Positions 26,651 to 35,875 are shown, counted from the first letter of the stretch. The stretch is DNA of 64,000 nucleotides from an uncultured Muribaculaceae bacterium (GCA_910578805.1 CAJTRS010000001.1:25529-89528), one strand, 5' to 3'. Numbers and translations are program-made. Notes: generated from the letters alone by a model not told the origin.

Positions 26651-27526
26651 ATGCTCATATCTCTGCCTGCAATAATACGGCGCGGCATACTGACGGCGCT
26701 GACAGCAAGCTTATTTACGGCACTGCCATCGCATGCCGATGATGAGACAGCCCTGTTACGTCCGGTACAGTCGATATATACCCTCGGGGTAGGCTCTTCA
26801 CATTTGGCCGATACATACCTGTCGCCCATAAAATACTCCGGGTGGGACATTTCATTTGGTTACGAGCGTAATCAGGCCATGAAGTTCTCGCCTGAGAAAT
26901 GGGTGATGCAGATGCGTCTCGGCATAGAAGGCAGCCGATCGGTCAACATGGCCGGCAACGCATATCTATGGTATGCCGGAATAGATTTCTCGTGGGGCAT
27001 GATGCGCCGCTGGCGCCTGCCCTACGGACTCAGCGCAGGTATAGGCGGGTCGGCGAGCCTTGATCTGGGCTGCCTGTATCTTGACCGCAACAGCAACAAT
27101 CCCGCATCGGCCAAAGCTGCCATAACAGTCAATGCCACTGGATATATTGCCTGGAACGGCAAATTGCGGAGCCTGCCGGTGACCTTACGCTATCAGCCCA
27201 CGCTTCCGGTGACCGGAGTGTTTTTTGCACCAGATTACGGAGAACTCTACTATGAGATTTATTTAGGCAACCACTCCGGTCTGGCCCACTGCGCCTGGTG
27301 GAGCAACTATTTTCGTCTGGACAATCTCGTGACTGCCGATCTGCATTTCGGCTCCACATCGCTCCGCATAGGATATTCAGGCAACATATTCTCATCAAAG
27401 GTTAATGATGTGGTCACCCGCATATTCACCCACACCGCAGTGGTGGGCGTAAGCGGCGAATGGATATCGCTTAACCCGCGGAAACGCATATCGCCCGCCG
27501 CAAAAACCATTTCGGCCACATATTGA
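26651..27526 (+). CDS. DUF3316-like exported beta-barrel protein
   Basis: The frame is open from within parC, but the first sensible start is the ATG at 26651, 25 bases past the parC stop. The 291-residue product has a signal peptide (about 1-29, ending PSHA). After that it is rich in Trp, Tyr, Gly and alternating hydrophobics (SGWDISFGYER, WYAGIDFSWGMMRRW, LRIGYSGNIF), as in small outer-membrane barrels. Position after parC and general look match the Bacteroidales DUF3316 family, of unknown function. I cannot confirm the family without a profile search. Confidence 0.7.
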   Translation: MLISLPAIIRRGILTALTASLFTALPSHADDETALLRPVQSIYTLGVGSSHLADTYLSPIKYSGWDISFGYERNQAMKFSPEKWVMQMRLGIEGSRSVNMAGNAYLWYAGIDFSWGMMRRWRLPYGLSAGIGGSASLDLGCLYLDRNSNNPASAKAAITVNATGYIAWNGKLRSLPVTLRYQPTLPVTGVFFAPDYGELYYEIYLGNHSGLAHCAWWSNYFRLDNLVTADLHFGSTSLRIGYSGNIFSSKVNDVVTRIFTHTAVVGVSGEWISLNPRKRISPAAKTISATY

Positions 27527-27560
27527 TCTACACACTCCAACCAGCAGCAACCACAGAATC

Positions 27561-28589
27561 ATGAACCGCATATCCACCGCAATCCTGTCGTTACTTATGC
27601 TGACAGCATGCCATGACATTCCTGAATACAGCAATGACCCCAAAGGAAATTTCGATTCCCTATGGAACACCATCGACACACGCTACTGTTTCTTCTCTGA
27701 AAAAGATGTGGACTGGAACAAGGTGTATGCCCGTTACAGCCCCAAAGTAAGCGGTAAGATGACCGGCCGGCAACTTTTCGACCTGTGTTCCGACATGATA
27801 GCCGAACTCCGCGACGGTCACACAAATCTCATATCGCCATATGCCACATCGTTCTATCGCAAATGGTGGAGCGACTATCCACAGAACTACAATGCCCGCA
27901 TAATCCAGCAATATTACTTCAACTTCAACTATGTATCCATAGGCACGTTTGACTACGGATTCATCAGCGACAATATCGGATACATACATTACTCATCGTT
28001 CGAGCAGGGACTCGGTGCCGGCAACATAGACTACATTCTGTCATATTTCGCATCGGCACAGGCACTGATAATCGATGTGCGCGACAACGGAGGCGGCAAC
28101 CTCACCAATGTGGAGGACCTTGTCAACCGTTTTATCGACTCACGCATACTCGCCGGATACATAATACACAAGTCCGGTCCCGGACACAACGACTTCTCAG
28201 AGCCATATCCGTATCACATCGATCCAATAGGCGGAGGCCATCTGTCATGGGGCAAACCGGTAGTGGTGCTGACCAACCGCAGTACATTCAGTGCGGCCAA
28301 CAACTTCGTTTCGATCATGAAATACATACCCGGAGTCACCATCGTTGGAAGCACCACAGGAGGAGGAAGCGGTATGCCTTTCAGCTACGAACTGCCCAAC
28401 GGCTGGGGAATACGCTTCTCCGGCTCATCGATACTTGACCGCGAAGGCCACACCACCGAATTCGGCGTAGAGCCATCGGAAGGCTGCGCCGTGGACATGG
28501 ACCCTCAGGCCGCGGCCGAAGGGCGTGACACCATACTCGATTTTGCCATAGAACTGATCAAAAACATGGCCATGACTCCGGCCATATGA
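27561..28589 (+). CDS. S41-family C-terminal processing-type protease lipoprotein
   Basis: This is a periplasmic or surface serine protease of family S41. The 342-residue protein has a lipoprotein signal with the cysteine at about residue 17 (LLMLTAC), a helical cap (LWNTIDTRYCFF...W), the LRDGHTNL segment, and the S41 core. Ser and Lys of the catalytic dyad fall in the segment NRSTFSAANNFVSIMK, preceded by LIIDVRDNGGGN. No PDZ domain is evident between the cap and core. It is the last gene of the parC-DUF3316-S41 transcript and converges on trpB with a 17-base gap and no clear terminator. Confidence 0.88.
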   Translation: MNRISTAILSLLMLTACHDIPEYSNDPKGNFDSLWNTIDTRYCFFSEKDVDWNKVYARYSPKVSGKMTGRQLFDLCSDMIAELRDGHTNLISPYATSFYRKWWSDYPQNYNARIIQQYYFNFNYVSIGTFDYGFISDNIGYIHYSSFEQGLGAGNIDYILSYFASAQALIIDVRDNGGGNLTNVEDLVNRFIDSRILAGYIIHKSGPGHNDFSEPYPYHIDPIGGGHLSWGKPVVVLTNRSTFSAANNFVSIMKYIPGVTIVGSTTGGGSGMPFSYELPNGWGIRFSGSSILDREGHTTEFGVEPSEGCAVDMDPQAAAEGRDTILDFAIELIKNMAMTPAI

Positions 28590-28606
28590 CGCCACGCCTA
28601 AAAAAA

Positions 28607-29800
28607 TCACTTCCACTCCATATAAGTGGCCATATCCTTGTCTCCGCGTCCCGACAGATTGACCACCACCACATCGTCAGGCCGCAGATCAATGTGCTTC
28701 AATGCCGCTATGGCATGGCTGCTCTCCAGCGCCGGAATTATCCCCTCGGCCGATGACAATTCAAATGCAGCCCTCAGAGCCTCATCGTCATTAACCACCT
28801 CTACCCGAGTGCGCCCCGTGGAGGCAAGATAAGCCTGAAGAGGGCCTATGCCGGGATAATCCAGCCCCGCCGATATGGAATAGGCCTCGCGGATACCGCC
28901 GTCGGGCTCCATCATGACCATAGTCCGCGAACCGTGAAGCACCCCGCACCTCCCGGTTGACAACGAAGCCGCAGTGAGACCGGTGGACGTGCCCTTGCCG
29001 CCGGCTTCCACAGCCACCAACCGCACATCAGGCTCATCGATAAAGTGATAAAACGCTCCTGCCGCATTGCTTCCACCACCTATACATGCCACCACATAGT
29101 CGGGATTCTCCCTCCCCTCTACCTCCATCAGTTGGCGCCTTATCTCATAGCTTATCACCGACTGGAAGCGGGCTACCATTTCAGGATAAGGGTGAGGACC
29201 CACTGCACTGCCGATCAGATAAAAAGCCTCCGGATCGGAGCACCATGACGCAAGTGCCGCATCTACAGCATTGTTAAGCGTGGCATTTCCGGCCTCCACG
29301 GGAACCACCTTAGCCCCGAGCATACGCATTCGCATCACATTGGGCTGCTGACGCGCCACGTCCTCTGCTCCCATATACACCACACACTCCATGCCTAACA
29401 ATGCCGCCACGGTAGCAGCCGCCACACCATGCTGGCCGGCACCTGTTTCGGCTATGATACGCCGCTTTCCCATGCGCCGCGCAAGCAGCCCGAGCCCTAT
29501 GGCATTATTGATCTTATGAGCACCTGTATGATTGAGGTCCTCACGCTTTAGATAGATTCTGGCACCGCAAGCCTCACTCAGCCGCGTGGCAAAATAAAGC
29601 GGCGTGGGACGGCCTACATAGTCCTGAAGCAATCTATCGAACTCGGTCATGAAATCCGACTCCGACACACAACGGCGAAAAACCTCATCAAGACTCCTGA
29701 TATTGTCCTTGAGCGAATCGGGCACATAAGCGCCTCCGAACTCGCCATAAAAACCTCCGGCATCGACCGGCAGCAGATTATCCAACGGGTAGTGCAACAT
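28607..29800 (-). CDS. trpB: Tryptophan synthase beta chain
   Basis: TrpB joins indole and serine to make tryptophan, using PLP. The 397-residue protein is a TrpB1-type chain. The PLP lysine is Lys96 in HTGAHKINNAIG, the glycine-rich phosphate loop is GGGSNAAG, and AETGAGQHG is intact. It stands alone: the downstream neighbour is a convergent protease, and no trpA, E, G, D, C or F is near. In Bacteroides the trp operon starts with trpB, so this may be the surviving first gene. It is preceded by a leader with a Trp-Trp peptide and a terminator (29834-30022), predicting control by tryptophan attenuation. Confidence 0.95.
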   Translation of the reverse strand: MLHYPLDNLLPVDAGGFYGEFGGAYVPDSLKDNIRSLDEVFRRCVSESDFMTEFDRLLQDYVGRPTPLYFATRLSEACGARIYLKREDLNHTGAHKINNAIGLGLLARRMGKRRIIAETGAGQHGVAAATVAALLGMECVVYMGAEDVARQQPNVMRMRMLGAKVVPVEAGNATLNNAVDAALASWCSDPEAFYLIGSAVGPHPYPEMVARFQSVISYEIRRQLMEVEGRENPDYVVACIGGGSNAAGAFYHFIDEPDVRLVAVEAGGKGTSTGLTAASLSTGRCGVLHGSRTMVMMEPDGGIREAYSISAGLDYPGIGPLQAYLASTGRTRVEVVNDDEALRAAFELSSAEGIIPALESSHAIAALKHIDLRPDDVVVVNLSGRGDKDMATYMEWK

Positions 29801-29833
29801 AATATTTATGATTTTTGAAATGAAATTAATCTA

Positions 29834-29874
29834 AAACAAAAAAGACCGTCAAAGCCTTCTATCGCTCTGCGGTC
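29834..29874 (-). terminator. Attenuator terminator in the trpB leader
   Basis: On the minus strand, arms GACCG-CAGAGC and GCTTTG-A-CGGTC form an 11-bp stem with one bulged A and an 8-base loop, followed by TTTTTTG. It lies 33 bases before the trpB ATG, between the leader peptide and the structural gene. Confidence 0.88.
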
Positions 29875-29911
29875 ATCTAATATGGAAGCCTGTGTAAAAT
29901 TATAAATCGGA

Positions 29912-29992
29912 TCACATAGACATGCACTTCAAAGCCCGCTCACGATACCCGCTGCGGCGCCACCAATACTGCATATTTATGTTATTATTCAT
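29912..29992 (-). CDS. trpL: trp leader peptide (26 residues, tandem Trp)
   Basis: This short frame (ATG at 29992, TGA at 29912) encodes 26 residues containing Tyr-Trp-Trp-Arg-Arg at codons 9-13, with the two TGG codons at 29960-29965. It is preceded by a TAATTTTG promoter, about 16 bases of leader before the ATG, and followed by the attenuator hairpin. Codons 20-21 (GCTTTG, 29930-29935) are identical to the 3' arm of the terminator and can pair with its 5' arm CAGAGC (29864-29869). A ribosome stalled at the Trp codons would leave codons 20-21 free to form this antiterminator, while one that reaches the stop would cover them. The mechanism is inferred from sequence alone. Confidence 0.82.
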   Translation of the reverse strand: MNNNINMQYWWRRSGYRERALKCMSM

Positions 29993-30014
29993 CTTGTTCC
30001 GAATATGTATGCCA

Positions 30015-30022
30015 CAAAATTA
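30015..30022 (-). promoter_or_regulatory. -7 promoter box of the trp leader
   Basis: TAATTTTG on the minus strand, 22 bases before the leader-peptide ATG. Its position defines the leader transcript as starting near 30008. Confidence 0.65.
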
Positions 30023-30078
30023 CATATACTTGCCAAATATCCAAAAACAACACCCATTTTTTTTGCAAATTTTTTCTG

Positions 30079-30086
30079 TAACTTTG
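30079..30086 (+). promoter_or_regulatory. -7 promoter box of the DUF486 gene
   Basis: TAACTTTG on the plus strand, 48 bases before the ATG, divergent from the trp leader promoter. Confidence 0.6.
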
Positions 30087-30134
30087 CAACCGAAAAAATA
30101 AATCGACCCTGTTTTTTAATCTATACGCCTCATT

Positions 30135-30506
30135 ATGTCGGCTGCAATAATAACATTAGTGCTGTTGGTCATATCCAATGTGTTCATGACTTTTGCCTGG
30201 TACGGACATCTGAAACTTTCATCGTCGGGCATATCCGCCAACTGGCCTCTTTATGCAATAATACTTCTGTCATGGGGTATAGCCTTGTTGGAATATTGCT
30301 TTCAGGTTCCGGCCAACCGTATGGGATATGAAGGTAACGGCGGCCCGTTCTCACTTATTCAGCTTAAGGTCATACAGGAGGTTATCACGCTGGTTGTGTT
30401 TGTTCTGTTCAGCCTCTGGGCTTTCGAGGGCTTTGCCATCAGATGGAACCACATACTTGCTTTTTTCCTGCTTATAGCCGCCGTATATCTGGTGTTCATG
30501 AAGTAA
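30135..30506 (+). CDS. DUF486 family membrane protein
   Basis: This 123-residue integral membrane protein has four predicted helices (about 4-22, 35-53, 76-97, 102-122). The segments NVFMTFAWYGHLK, LLSWGIALLEYCFQVPANRMGY and LKVIQEVITLVVF are the DUF486 signature, a family distantly like EmrE-type small transporters. The function is not established. It has its own promoter, and its last 11 bases overlap the convergent GH3/beta-lactamase gene. Confidence 0.9.
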   Translation: MSAAIITLVLLVISNVFMTFAWYGHLKLSSSGISANWPLYAIILLSWGIALLEYCFQVPANRMGYEGNGGPFSLIQLKVIQEVITLVVFVLFSLWAFEGFAIRWNHILAFFLLIAAVYLVFMK

Positions 30507-33408
30507 GCGCCCTGTATATCTCAGCCATAATGGCCACACGCGGCAGAAGCCGGCCGAATGCCTTGTTGTCACGGTCAGGATACACCTTGTTGCACAAAAA
30601 CACATAGATCAGGTCTGCTTCCGGGTCAATCCAGAAACATGTGCCGGTAAAACCGGTGTGGCCATAGGCCGAATCGGGTGCCCCGGCTTCTTTAAGGCTA
30701 TTAAACCGCCCGGCCATATCGAATCCGAGGGTTCTGCGGGATTCTGACGGCACAGCGGTAAACAGACGCACTGTTGACTCTCCGAATATGCGGTCGGTGC
30801 CATACTCGCCTCCATTAAGCAACGTCTGGCATATTTTGGCCACGTCCTCGGCATTGGAAAACACACCGGCATTGCCCTGCACGCCTCCTGAAAATGCCGC
30901 CAGTTCATCATGGACATATCCTTGCAGAAGCTGATGACGAACCAAGTTGTCACGCTCGGTGGGAGCTATCCGCGATAGCGGAAACCGTTGCAAAGGCAGG
31001 TAACCGGTGTGCCAAGCGCCAATAGGAGCATACACCTCGGTCTCCACAATCTGATCCAACGGCACGCCTGTGGCATTCTCTATCACATTATCGAGCAGAC
31101 AGAAATTCAGGCAACTGTAACGATACACCGGTGACTTCAGAGGAGCCGAATATATTTTGGCCATCAAAGTATCAAGCACACTTTCACTCGCAAACAGCCC
31201 TTTGGCCACCGGCATAGAATATGTCTCGCTACGGGATTGGGCTATCAGATCGGAACGTAGCCTTGCATTGCGGGCTTTGGGATTACGGAGTGTCAAAGCT
31301 CCGGAATAGGTGTCGGGATCAAGCATCAGTTTACTGACATCGATAGCCGTAAGGCCCGACTGATGGTAAAGCAGATCGCTTAAACTGAGATCAGCCTTGT
31401 CGGTATCCGCCAACTCGGGCACATAATCCGACACCTTATCGTCTATCCCTATCACACCGTCATCGTAAAGCCTCATCAATGCGGCCACCGTTGATAGCGG
31501 CTTGGTCATGGAAGCTATGTCATAGAGAGTGCCGTCGGTAACCTTTGGCGAATTAGGATCATAAGTCAGATGTCCGTAAGCTTTGTCTATCACAAAGTTC
31601 CCGTTTCTGACTACAGCCACCTGACAACCGGGAAAAGCACGGTTCCTTATGCACATATCCACTATGGAATCAATCTTCACGGACAAATCGGAGTTCATAC
31701 CCTCCTCTGCGGGCGAAGCAAACCCTATGCGGCACTTAGGAATATCCACCCCCTCGCCCACACGTCCCACTCCCGGCACATTGACAGGGAAACGCCCTGA
31801 CACACCGATACCGCCGAACAAGGCCTGTGCGGCAGCTTTCTGCAATGACGGCATATCGCCGTAAGCAGCCACGACCGTAGATGCCTCCGATAAGTCTCCA
31901 TAGGCTGACATCTTGTAAGGATTCATAAAAAACACCGGTATCACTCCGGCCAACGGCTTCAACTTACGGAATGCCTCCACTGCCCATGCCTTATTGGAAT
32001 AAAGGCCGGTTATCACCACATCGGCCTCTGAGATATCGTTTATTACCGCCCGGCTCAATGTTCCCTGGGTTATGCCATAGGATTTCACATCGGCATATCG
32101 GCCGCAATAATCTGAAAAATCATTATGTGCCGGAGCACCTATATTCACCACAGCTATACGGATACGGCCGAGATTGCCTATCGGGAGTTCTCCTTTTCCA
32201 TTACGCAGCACTGTCACAGCCGCCCGGGCAAGACGGTCGATAAGAGCTTTGGCCTGAGGGGAATTCAACTGAGAGGCCACGGTTTGCGGATTTCCGGGCA
32301 CCGGCTTGCGGCTCAACCCTAACCGGTATTTTGCCTCAAGCACCCTGCGACACCTGGCATCGATCTCCTGCTGGCTGATCTCGCCACGCTTTACAGCCGA
32401 AGCCATGGCTGCGATGTCAGCCACCGGATTGGCCGACGAAAGCATTATGTCAGCGCCGGCTTTAAATGCAAGCACACAGTTGTTTGCGCTCTTCGACAAA
32501 GCTCCTTTCATGGCAAGGGCATCGGTAAACACCAATCCGTCATAGCCTAATTCACCTTTGAGAATGTCGGTTGTTATCACTTTTGACAATGAAGCCGGCT
32601 TACCGCTCCGGTCCATCGACGGCACATCAAGATGCCCTACCATTATCCCCGACATACCGTGCTTCATGCACTCTTTAAAAGGCAAAAGGTCCACGGCTTC
32701 GAGAGTGACCCTATCATGTGTCACCTTGGCAAGAGCTTTATGGGAGTCAACCGAAGTATCGCCATGCCCCGGAAAATGCTTGCCCACCGCCATCACGCCT
32801 CCGGTTTCAAGCCCGCGGCAGTACATGGCGCCATGCTGTGCCACCCGTCCGGGGTCCTCTCCAAACGAGCGGTAACCGATCACTGGATTGTCAGGATTGG
32901 AATTGACATCAAGCACCGGAGCAAAATCGACCTGAATGCCAAGCAAACGGCACTCCCGAGCCACTTCCAACCCGTAGTCATACATCAGATTCGGATCGCG
33001 TATGGCACCGAGCGTCATATTGTATGGAAACTTGGGGGCATCTGTCACCCTCATGGCCGGTCCCCACTCTCCGTCGAGAGTAACCATCAGAGGCACTTTA
33101 GCCTCGCTCTGGGCACGGTTTATGACATTGACATAGGATTTGGCAGTGCCCTTTCCAAGCAATATTCCTCCGATCCCTTCATCAACCACCATTGTATGAA
33201 GTTTGGCATAACCGGCGGCATTGTCCGTAATATCAAGCCGGGGCACAAAGAGCTGGCCAATACGTTGACGGGGGGTAAGTGTCCGGATAACCGAATCGGC
33301 CCATACCCCGGCCGGAGTGGCAGCCTGCACCGCCACGCTGTGTCCCATTCCGCCGCATAAGGCTACAAACGCTACAAGAAAATACCTGAAGAATTTATAT
33401 GTTATCAT
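30496..33408 (-). CDS. GH3 beta-N-acetylhexosaminidase fused to a beta-lactamase-family domain
   Basis: This 970-residue exported fusion has a signal peptide or anchor (about 1-30) and an N-terminal glycoside hydrolase 3 domain of NagZ type. That domain carries KHFPGHGDT (210-218, general acid His216) and nucleophile Asp296 (VFTDALAMKG). After a linker domain, a class C beta-lactamase-like serine hydrolase follows with Ser633/Lys636 (ASMTK), a tyrosine motif in the variant form YSCLNF, and a closing GHTGFTGT. Such fusions in Bacteroidetes are thought to process peptidoglycan fragments. A TTG at 33426 overlaps the upstream gene, but the ATG at 33408 starts a cleaner signal peptide. Confidence 0.88.
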   Translation of the reverse strand: MITYKFFRYFLVAFVALCGGMGHSVAVQAATPAGVWADSVIRTLTPRQRIGQLFVPRLDITDNAAGYAKLHTMVVDEGIGGILLGKGTAKSYVNVINRAQSEAKVPLMVTLDGEWGPAMRVTDAPKFPYNMTLGAIRDPNLMYDYGLEVARECRLLGIQVDFAPVLDVNSNPDNPVIGYRSFGEDPGRVAQHGAMYCRGLETGGVMAVGKHFPGHGDTSVDSHKALAKVTHDRVTLEAVDLLPFKECMKHGMSGIMVGHLDVPSMDRSGKPASLSKVITTDILKGELGYDGLVFTDALAMKGALSKSANNCVLAFKAGADIMLSSANPVADIAAMASAVKRGEISQQEIDARCRRVLEAKYRLGLSRKPVPGNPQTVASQLNSPQAKALIDRLARAAVTVLRNGKGELPIGNLGRIRIAVVNIGAPAHNDFSDYCGRYADVKSYGITQGTLSRAVINDISEADVVITGLYSNKAWAVEAFRKLKPLAGVIPVFFMNPYKMSAYGDLSEASTVVAAYGDMPSLQKAAAQALFGGIGVSGRFPVNVPGVGRVGEGVDIPKCRIGFASPAEEGMNSDLSVKIDSIVDMCIRNRAFPGCQVAVVRNGNFVIDKAYGHLTYDPNSPKVTDGTLYDIASMTKPLSTVAALMRLYDDGVIGIDDKVSDYVPELADTDKADLSLSDLLYHQSGLTAIDVSKLMLDPDTYSGALTLRNPKARNARLRSDLIAQSRSETYSMPVAKGLFASESVLDTLMAKIYSAPLKSPVYRYSCLNFCLLDNVIENATGVPLDQIVETEVYAPIGAWHTGYLPLQRFPLSRIAPTERDNLVRHQLLQGYVHDELAAFSGGVQGNAGVFSNAEDVAKICQTLLNGGEYGTDRIFGESTVRLFTAVPSESRRTLGFDMAGRFNSLKEAGAPDSAYGHTGFTGTCFWIDPEADLIYVFLCNKVYPDRDNKAFGRLLPRVAIMAEIYRALTS

Positions 33409-33422
33409 AATTACAATCCTGA

Positions 33423-34943
33423 TCAATAGTGCATGCGAGCCTTGGTATCGGCTCTCATAGTTCTATTTTTAACAAAGCCTTTTTCGAAAGCATCTATCAT
33501 ATCGTCAAACAGATACCGGCCGCTCTCGCCTACCACTGTTCCACGGGTCAGACCGGTCATACCATCTCCACCGGTAGCAAGGTAATTGATTGTGGCCACA
33601 CGGTAAGTCTTATCAGGGTCTATCGGACTGCCATCAAGCAAAACCTCCACACATTTCCTTGCATCGGCGTCCATCTTGGCTTCCAGCTGCCGGCTTACGC
33701 CGTTGCCGCCGTCAACCACCATCGAATCGAGCACATCAAGCAGATCGGCACCCTTGATATCGAGCACCTGCACATAATTGTCAAACGGAAAAGCCTCCAT
33801 GATATCGCCTTTTGTCACAGAACCCTTGGATATATGCTTTCTTATGCCGCCTTTGTTCATTATGGCCATATCAATTCTTTTGTCACCGGCTATGCGTTTA
33901 CCCTCATCATAAACAAAATCAGCCACCCAGTTAAGCAGCGAACGGTCGTCAGCCGACATATCGCTTGCCGCGCGTCCGATCTTTATAGCCTTGACCGAAT
34001 CCACCTTATGTTTGTAAGGAGCTATAAGCGCCACCATATCCTCGTCGGGATCGGCATCAAGGCGTTTGTCGATCTTAAGAAGCTTATAATCGATCTTACC
34101 CGTAGAAAAGTCTATGTCAATCTCCCCTAAATTACGTCCTAAACGTCCGGTCTGAGCCACGATCACGGTATCTCCGACAGCATTAATATGAAAGGGAGTA
34201 GTCTTGTCATCAGGCACAGGCGATACGGTGGTATGAGAATGACCGCCTATTATCACATCAATGTTTTCAGTAGCGGCTGCGAGTTGCGTATCCGACACGG
34301 CGTGCTTGTTTTTATACCCTATATGAGTCAACGCCACCACCTTATCCACCTTTTCTATATTTTTAAGATACCATGCCAAGGCATTGGCGGCCTTTATGGC
34401 GTCAAGATACACCACCCCCTCCGATTTTTTAGGATCGATGAGTCCGGAAGGAGATATGTTTATAGCTATAAAACCCACTTTGTTCCCGTCAACCTCCTTG
34501 ATATAATAAGGCGAGGCCATACCCTCGAGCGGAGTATCGGACAAATCGTAATTCGACACTATCTTTTTGGCATCAAGTGACTTCCAATAGTCCGGAATCC
34601 ATTCCACCCCGTTATCAAACTCATGATTGCCGAGAATCTGCAGATCGTAACCGAGATAATTCATCACCTTGCTCTCCACCTCACCGCCAAAAAGGGTGAA
34701 ATACAATGTGCCCTGCACGGCGTCACCTGCATCTACGAGCATCACTTCAGGCTGAGCATTACGCACACTGTCAACCAGAGCCTTGCGGCGTACCACTCCG
34801 CCAAGATCGTCATCGCCGGGCTCTATCTGGCTATGGGTATCGTTGGTGTGCAGAATCACAAGCTTTTCGGCAGCCAAGCCCGACACAGTCCATGCCGCGG
34901 CACAACAAACGGCCGCCACGCCTATAATACCGGTTATCTTCAT
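33423..34943 (-). CDS. 5'-nucleotidase/UDP-sugar hydrolase family phosphoesterase
   Basis: This secreted metallophosphoesterase of the UshA/CpdB class removes phosphate from nucleotides or sugar nucleotides. The 506-residue protein has a signal peptide (about 1-24, ending GLA) and the calcineurin-like domain with LHTNDTHSQIEPG, VDAGDAVQGT, LGNHEFDNG and GGHSH metal motifs. The 5'-nucleotidase C-terminal substrate domain follows (MNKGGIRKHI, then DNYVQVLDIKGADLLDVLD). Both halves are in one chain here. The stop lies within 15 bases of the start of the GH3 fusion gene downstream, so they are co-transcribed. Confidence 0.9.
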   Translation of the reverse strand: MKITGIIGVAAVCCAAAWTVSGLAAEKLVILHTNDTHSQIEPGDDDLGGVVRRKALVDSVRNAQPEVMLVDAGDAVQGTLYFTLFGGEVESKVMNYLGYDLQILGNHEFDNGVEWIPDYWKSLDAKKIVSNYDLSDTPLEGMASPYYIKEVDGNKVGFIAINISPSGLIDPKKSEGVVYLDAIKAANALAWYLKNIEKVDKVVALTHIGYKNKHAVSDTQLAAATENIDVIIGGHSHTTVSPVPDDKTTPFHINAVGDTVIVAQTGRLGRNLGEIDIDFSTGKIDYKLLKIDKRLDADPDEDMVALIAPYKHKVDSVKAIKIGRAASDMSADDRSLLNWVADFVYDEGKRIAGDKRIDMAIMNKGGIRKHISKGSVTKGDIMEAFPFDNYVQVLDIKGADLLDVLDSMVVDGGNGVSRQLEAKMDADARKCVEVLLDGSPIDPDKTYRVATINYLATGGDGMTGLTRGTVVGESGRYLFDDMIDAFEKGFVKNRTMRADTKARMHY

Positions 34944-35016
34944 CGGATCGCTATTTTGAGTATTATTATTTATTGTTTATTGTAAAATACCGTTGTTTAA
35001 GTCTAAACATCGCCGT

Positions 35017-35646
35017 CTAATCTTTGGTTTTCCGCGCCGCAGGAGCCAGAACCGGAAGAGAGAGTGAATATTTTATGGCAAAGATACGAAGCAATATCAC
35101 AGTGGCGCCACATGATATCTGCTGCACGAACGGACTTCCTCCGCACAACAGTATAATCCAGTAAACCACCGCACCCATCAGACAGGCCGTTGCATATATA
35201 TCCTTACGGAACACCAAAGGCTCCTCATTGATCAGTATGTCGCGTATCACACCGCCGAACGCTCCGGTTATGATACCCATAACAGCGGCCACCCACATAG
35301 GATAACCCGTGGCGAGTGTCTTCTGTATGCCTATCACACAAAACATGGCAAGCCCCACACTGTCAAATATAAACAGAATCTTGTCACGGCTCACCAATAT
35401 GTTTCTGAACACTATCACCGTGGCGAGCGACAAGGCCGTAACCGCCAGATACCACCATGTCTGCATCCAAAACACCGGTATATCAAGCAACAGATCACGC
35501 AAAGTACCACCCCCGATGGCCGTTACCAAACCAACGATGTAAGCGCCGAACCAATCAAAATTCTTTGTGGCGGCAAGCCTGATACCGCTTATGGCACAGG
35601 CTATGGTCCCCACCATTTCTGTTATGAACAAGAATGTTTCTTCCAT
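35017..35646 (-). CDS. TRIC-type (UPF0126) cation channel family protein
   Basis: This 209-residue inner-membrane protein with about seven helices carries two copies of the UPF0126/TRIC signature: IGGGTLRDLL in the first half and GAFGGVIRDILINEEPL in the second. Prokaryotic TRIC channels are trimeric potassium/sodium channels, and bacterial members are also annotated YadS/YicG. A possible promoter lies 32 bases upstream. It precedes the 5'-nucleotidase gene by 73 bases on the same strand with no terminator seen, so it may be the first gene of a three-gene transcript. Confidence 0.9.
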   Translation of the reverse strand: MEETFLFITEMVGTIACAISGIRLAATKNFDWFGAYIVGLVTAIGGGTLRDLLLDIPVFWMQTWWYLAVTALSLATVIVFRNILVSRDKILFIFDSVGLAMFCVIGIQKTLATGYPMWVAAVMGIITGAFGGVIRDILINEEPLVFRKDIYATACLMGAVVYWIILLCGGSPFVQQISCGATVILLRIFAIKYSLSLPVLAPAARKTKD

Positions 35647-35677
35647 TTTTATGTGCGTACGACAAATTTTATAAATG

Positions 35678-35685
35678 CAAAATTA
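35678..35685 (-). promoter_or_regulatory. -7 promoter box of the TRIC gene
   Basis: TAATTTTG on the minus strand, 32 bases before the ATG. Confidence 0.5.
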
Positions 35686-35840
35686 CAAAAAAACACCGCA
35701 TATACCCACCCATATATCAAAATCCGTAGCTCACATGCCACATAGTCATCAACCCACTAAACATCAACCCATTGTATCTAAATGCAAAAAATTATAGCAA
35801 ATTTTACCCGATAACGTTTGGCAGATTCACAGAAAGGTAT

Positions 35841-35848
35841 TAACTTTG
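35841..35848 (+). promoter_or_regulatory. -33/-7 promoter of tRNA-Arg
   Basis: TAACTTTG is preceded by TTTG at 35817-35820 with exactly 20 bases between, the full Bacteroidetes consensus. The tRNA starts 27 bases downstream. Confidence 0.75.
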
Positions 35849-35875
35849 CACTCGCAATAGCAAAAGAGTTTGCAC

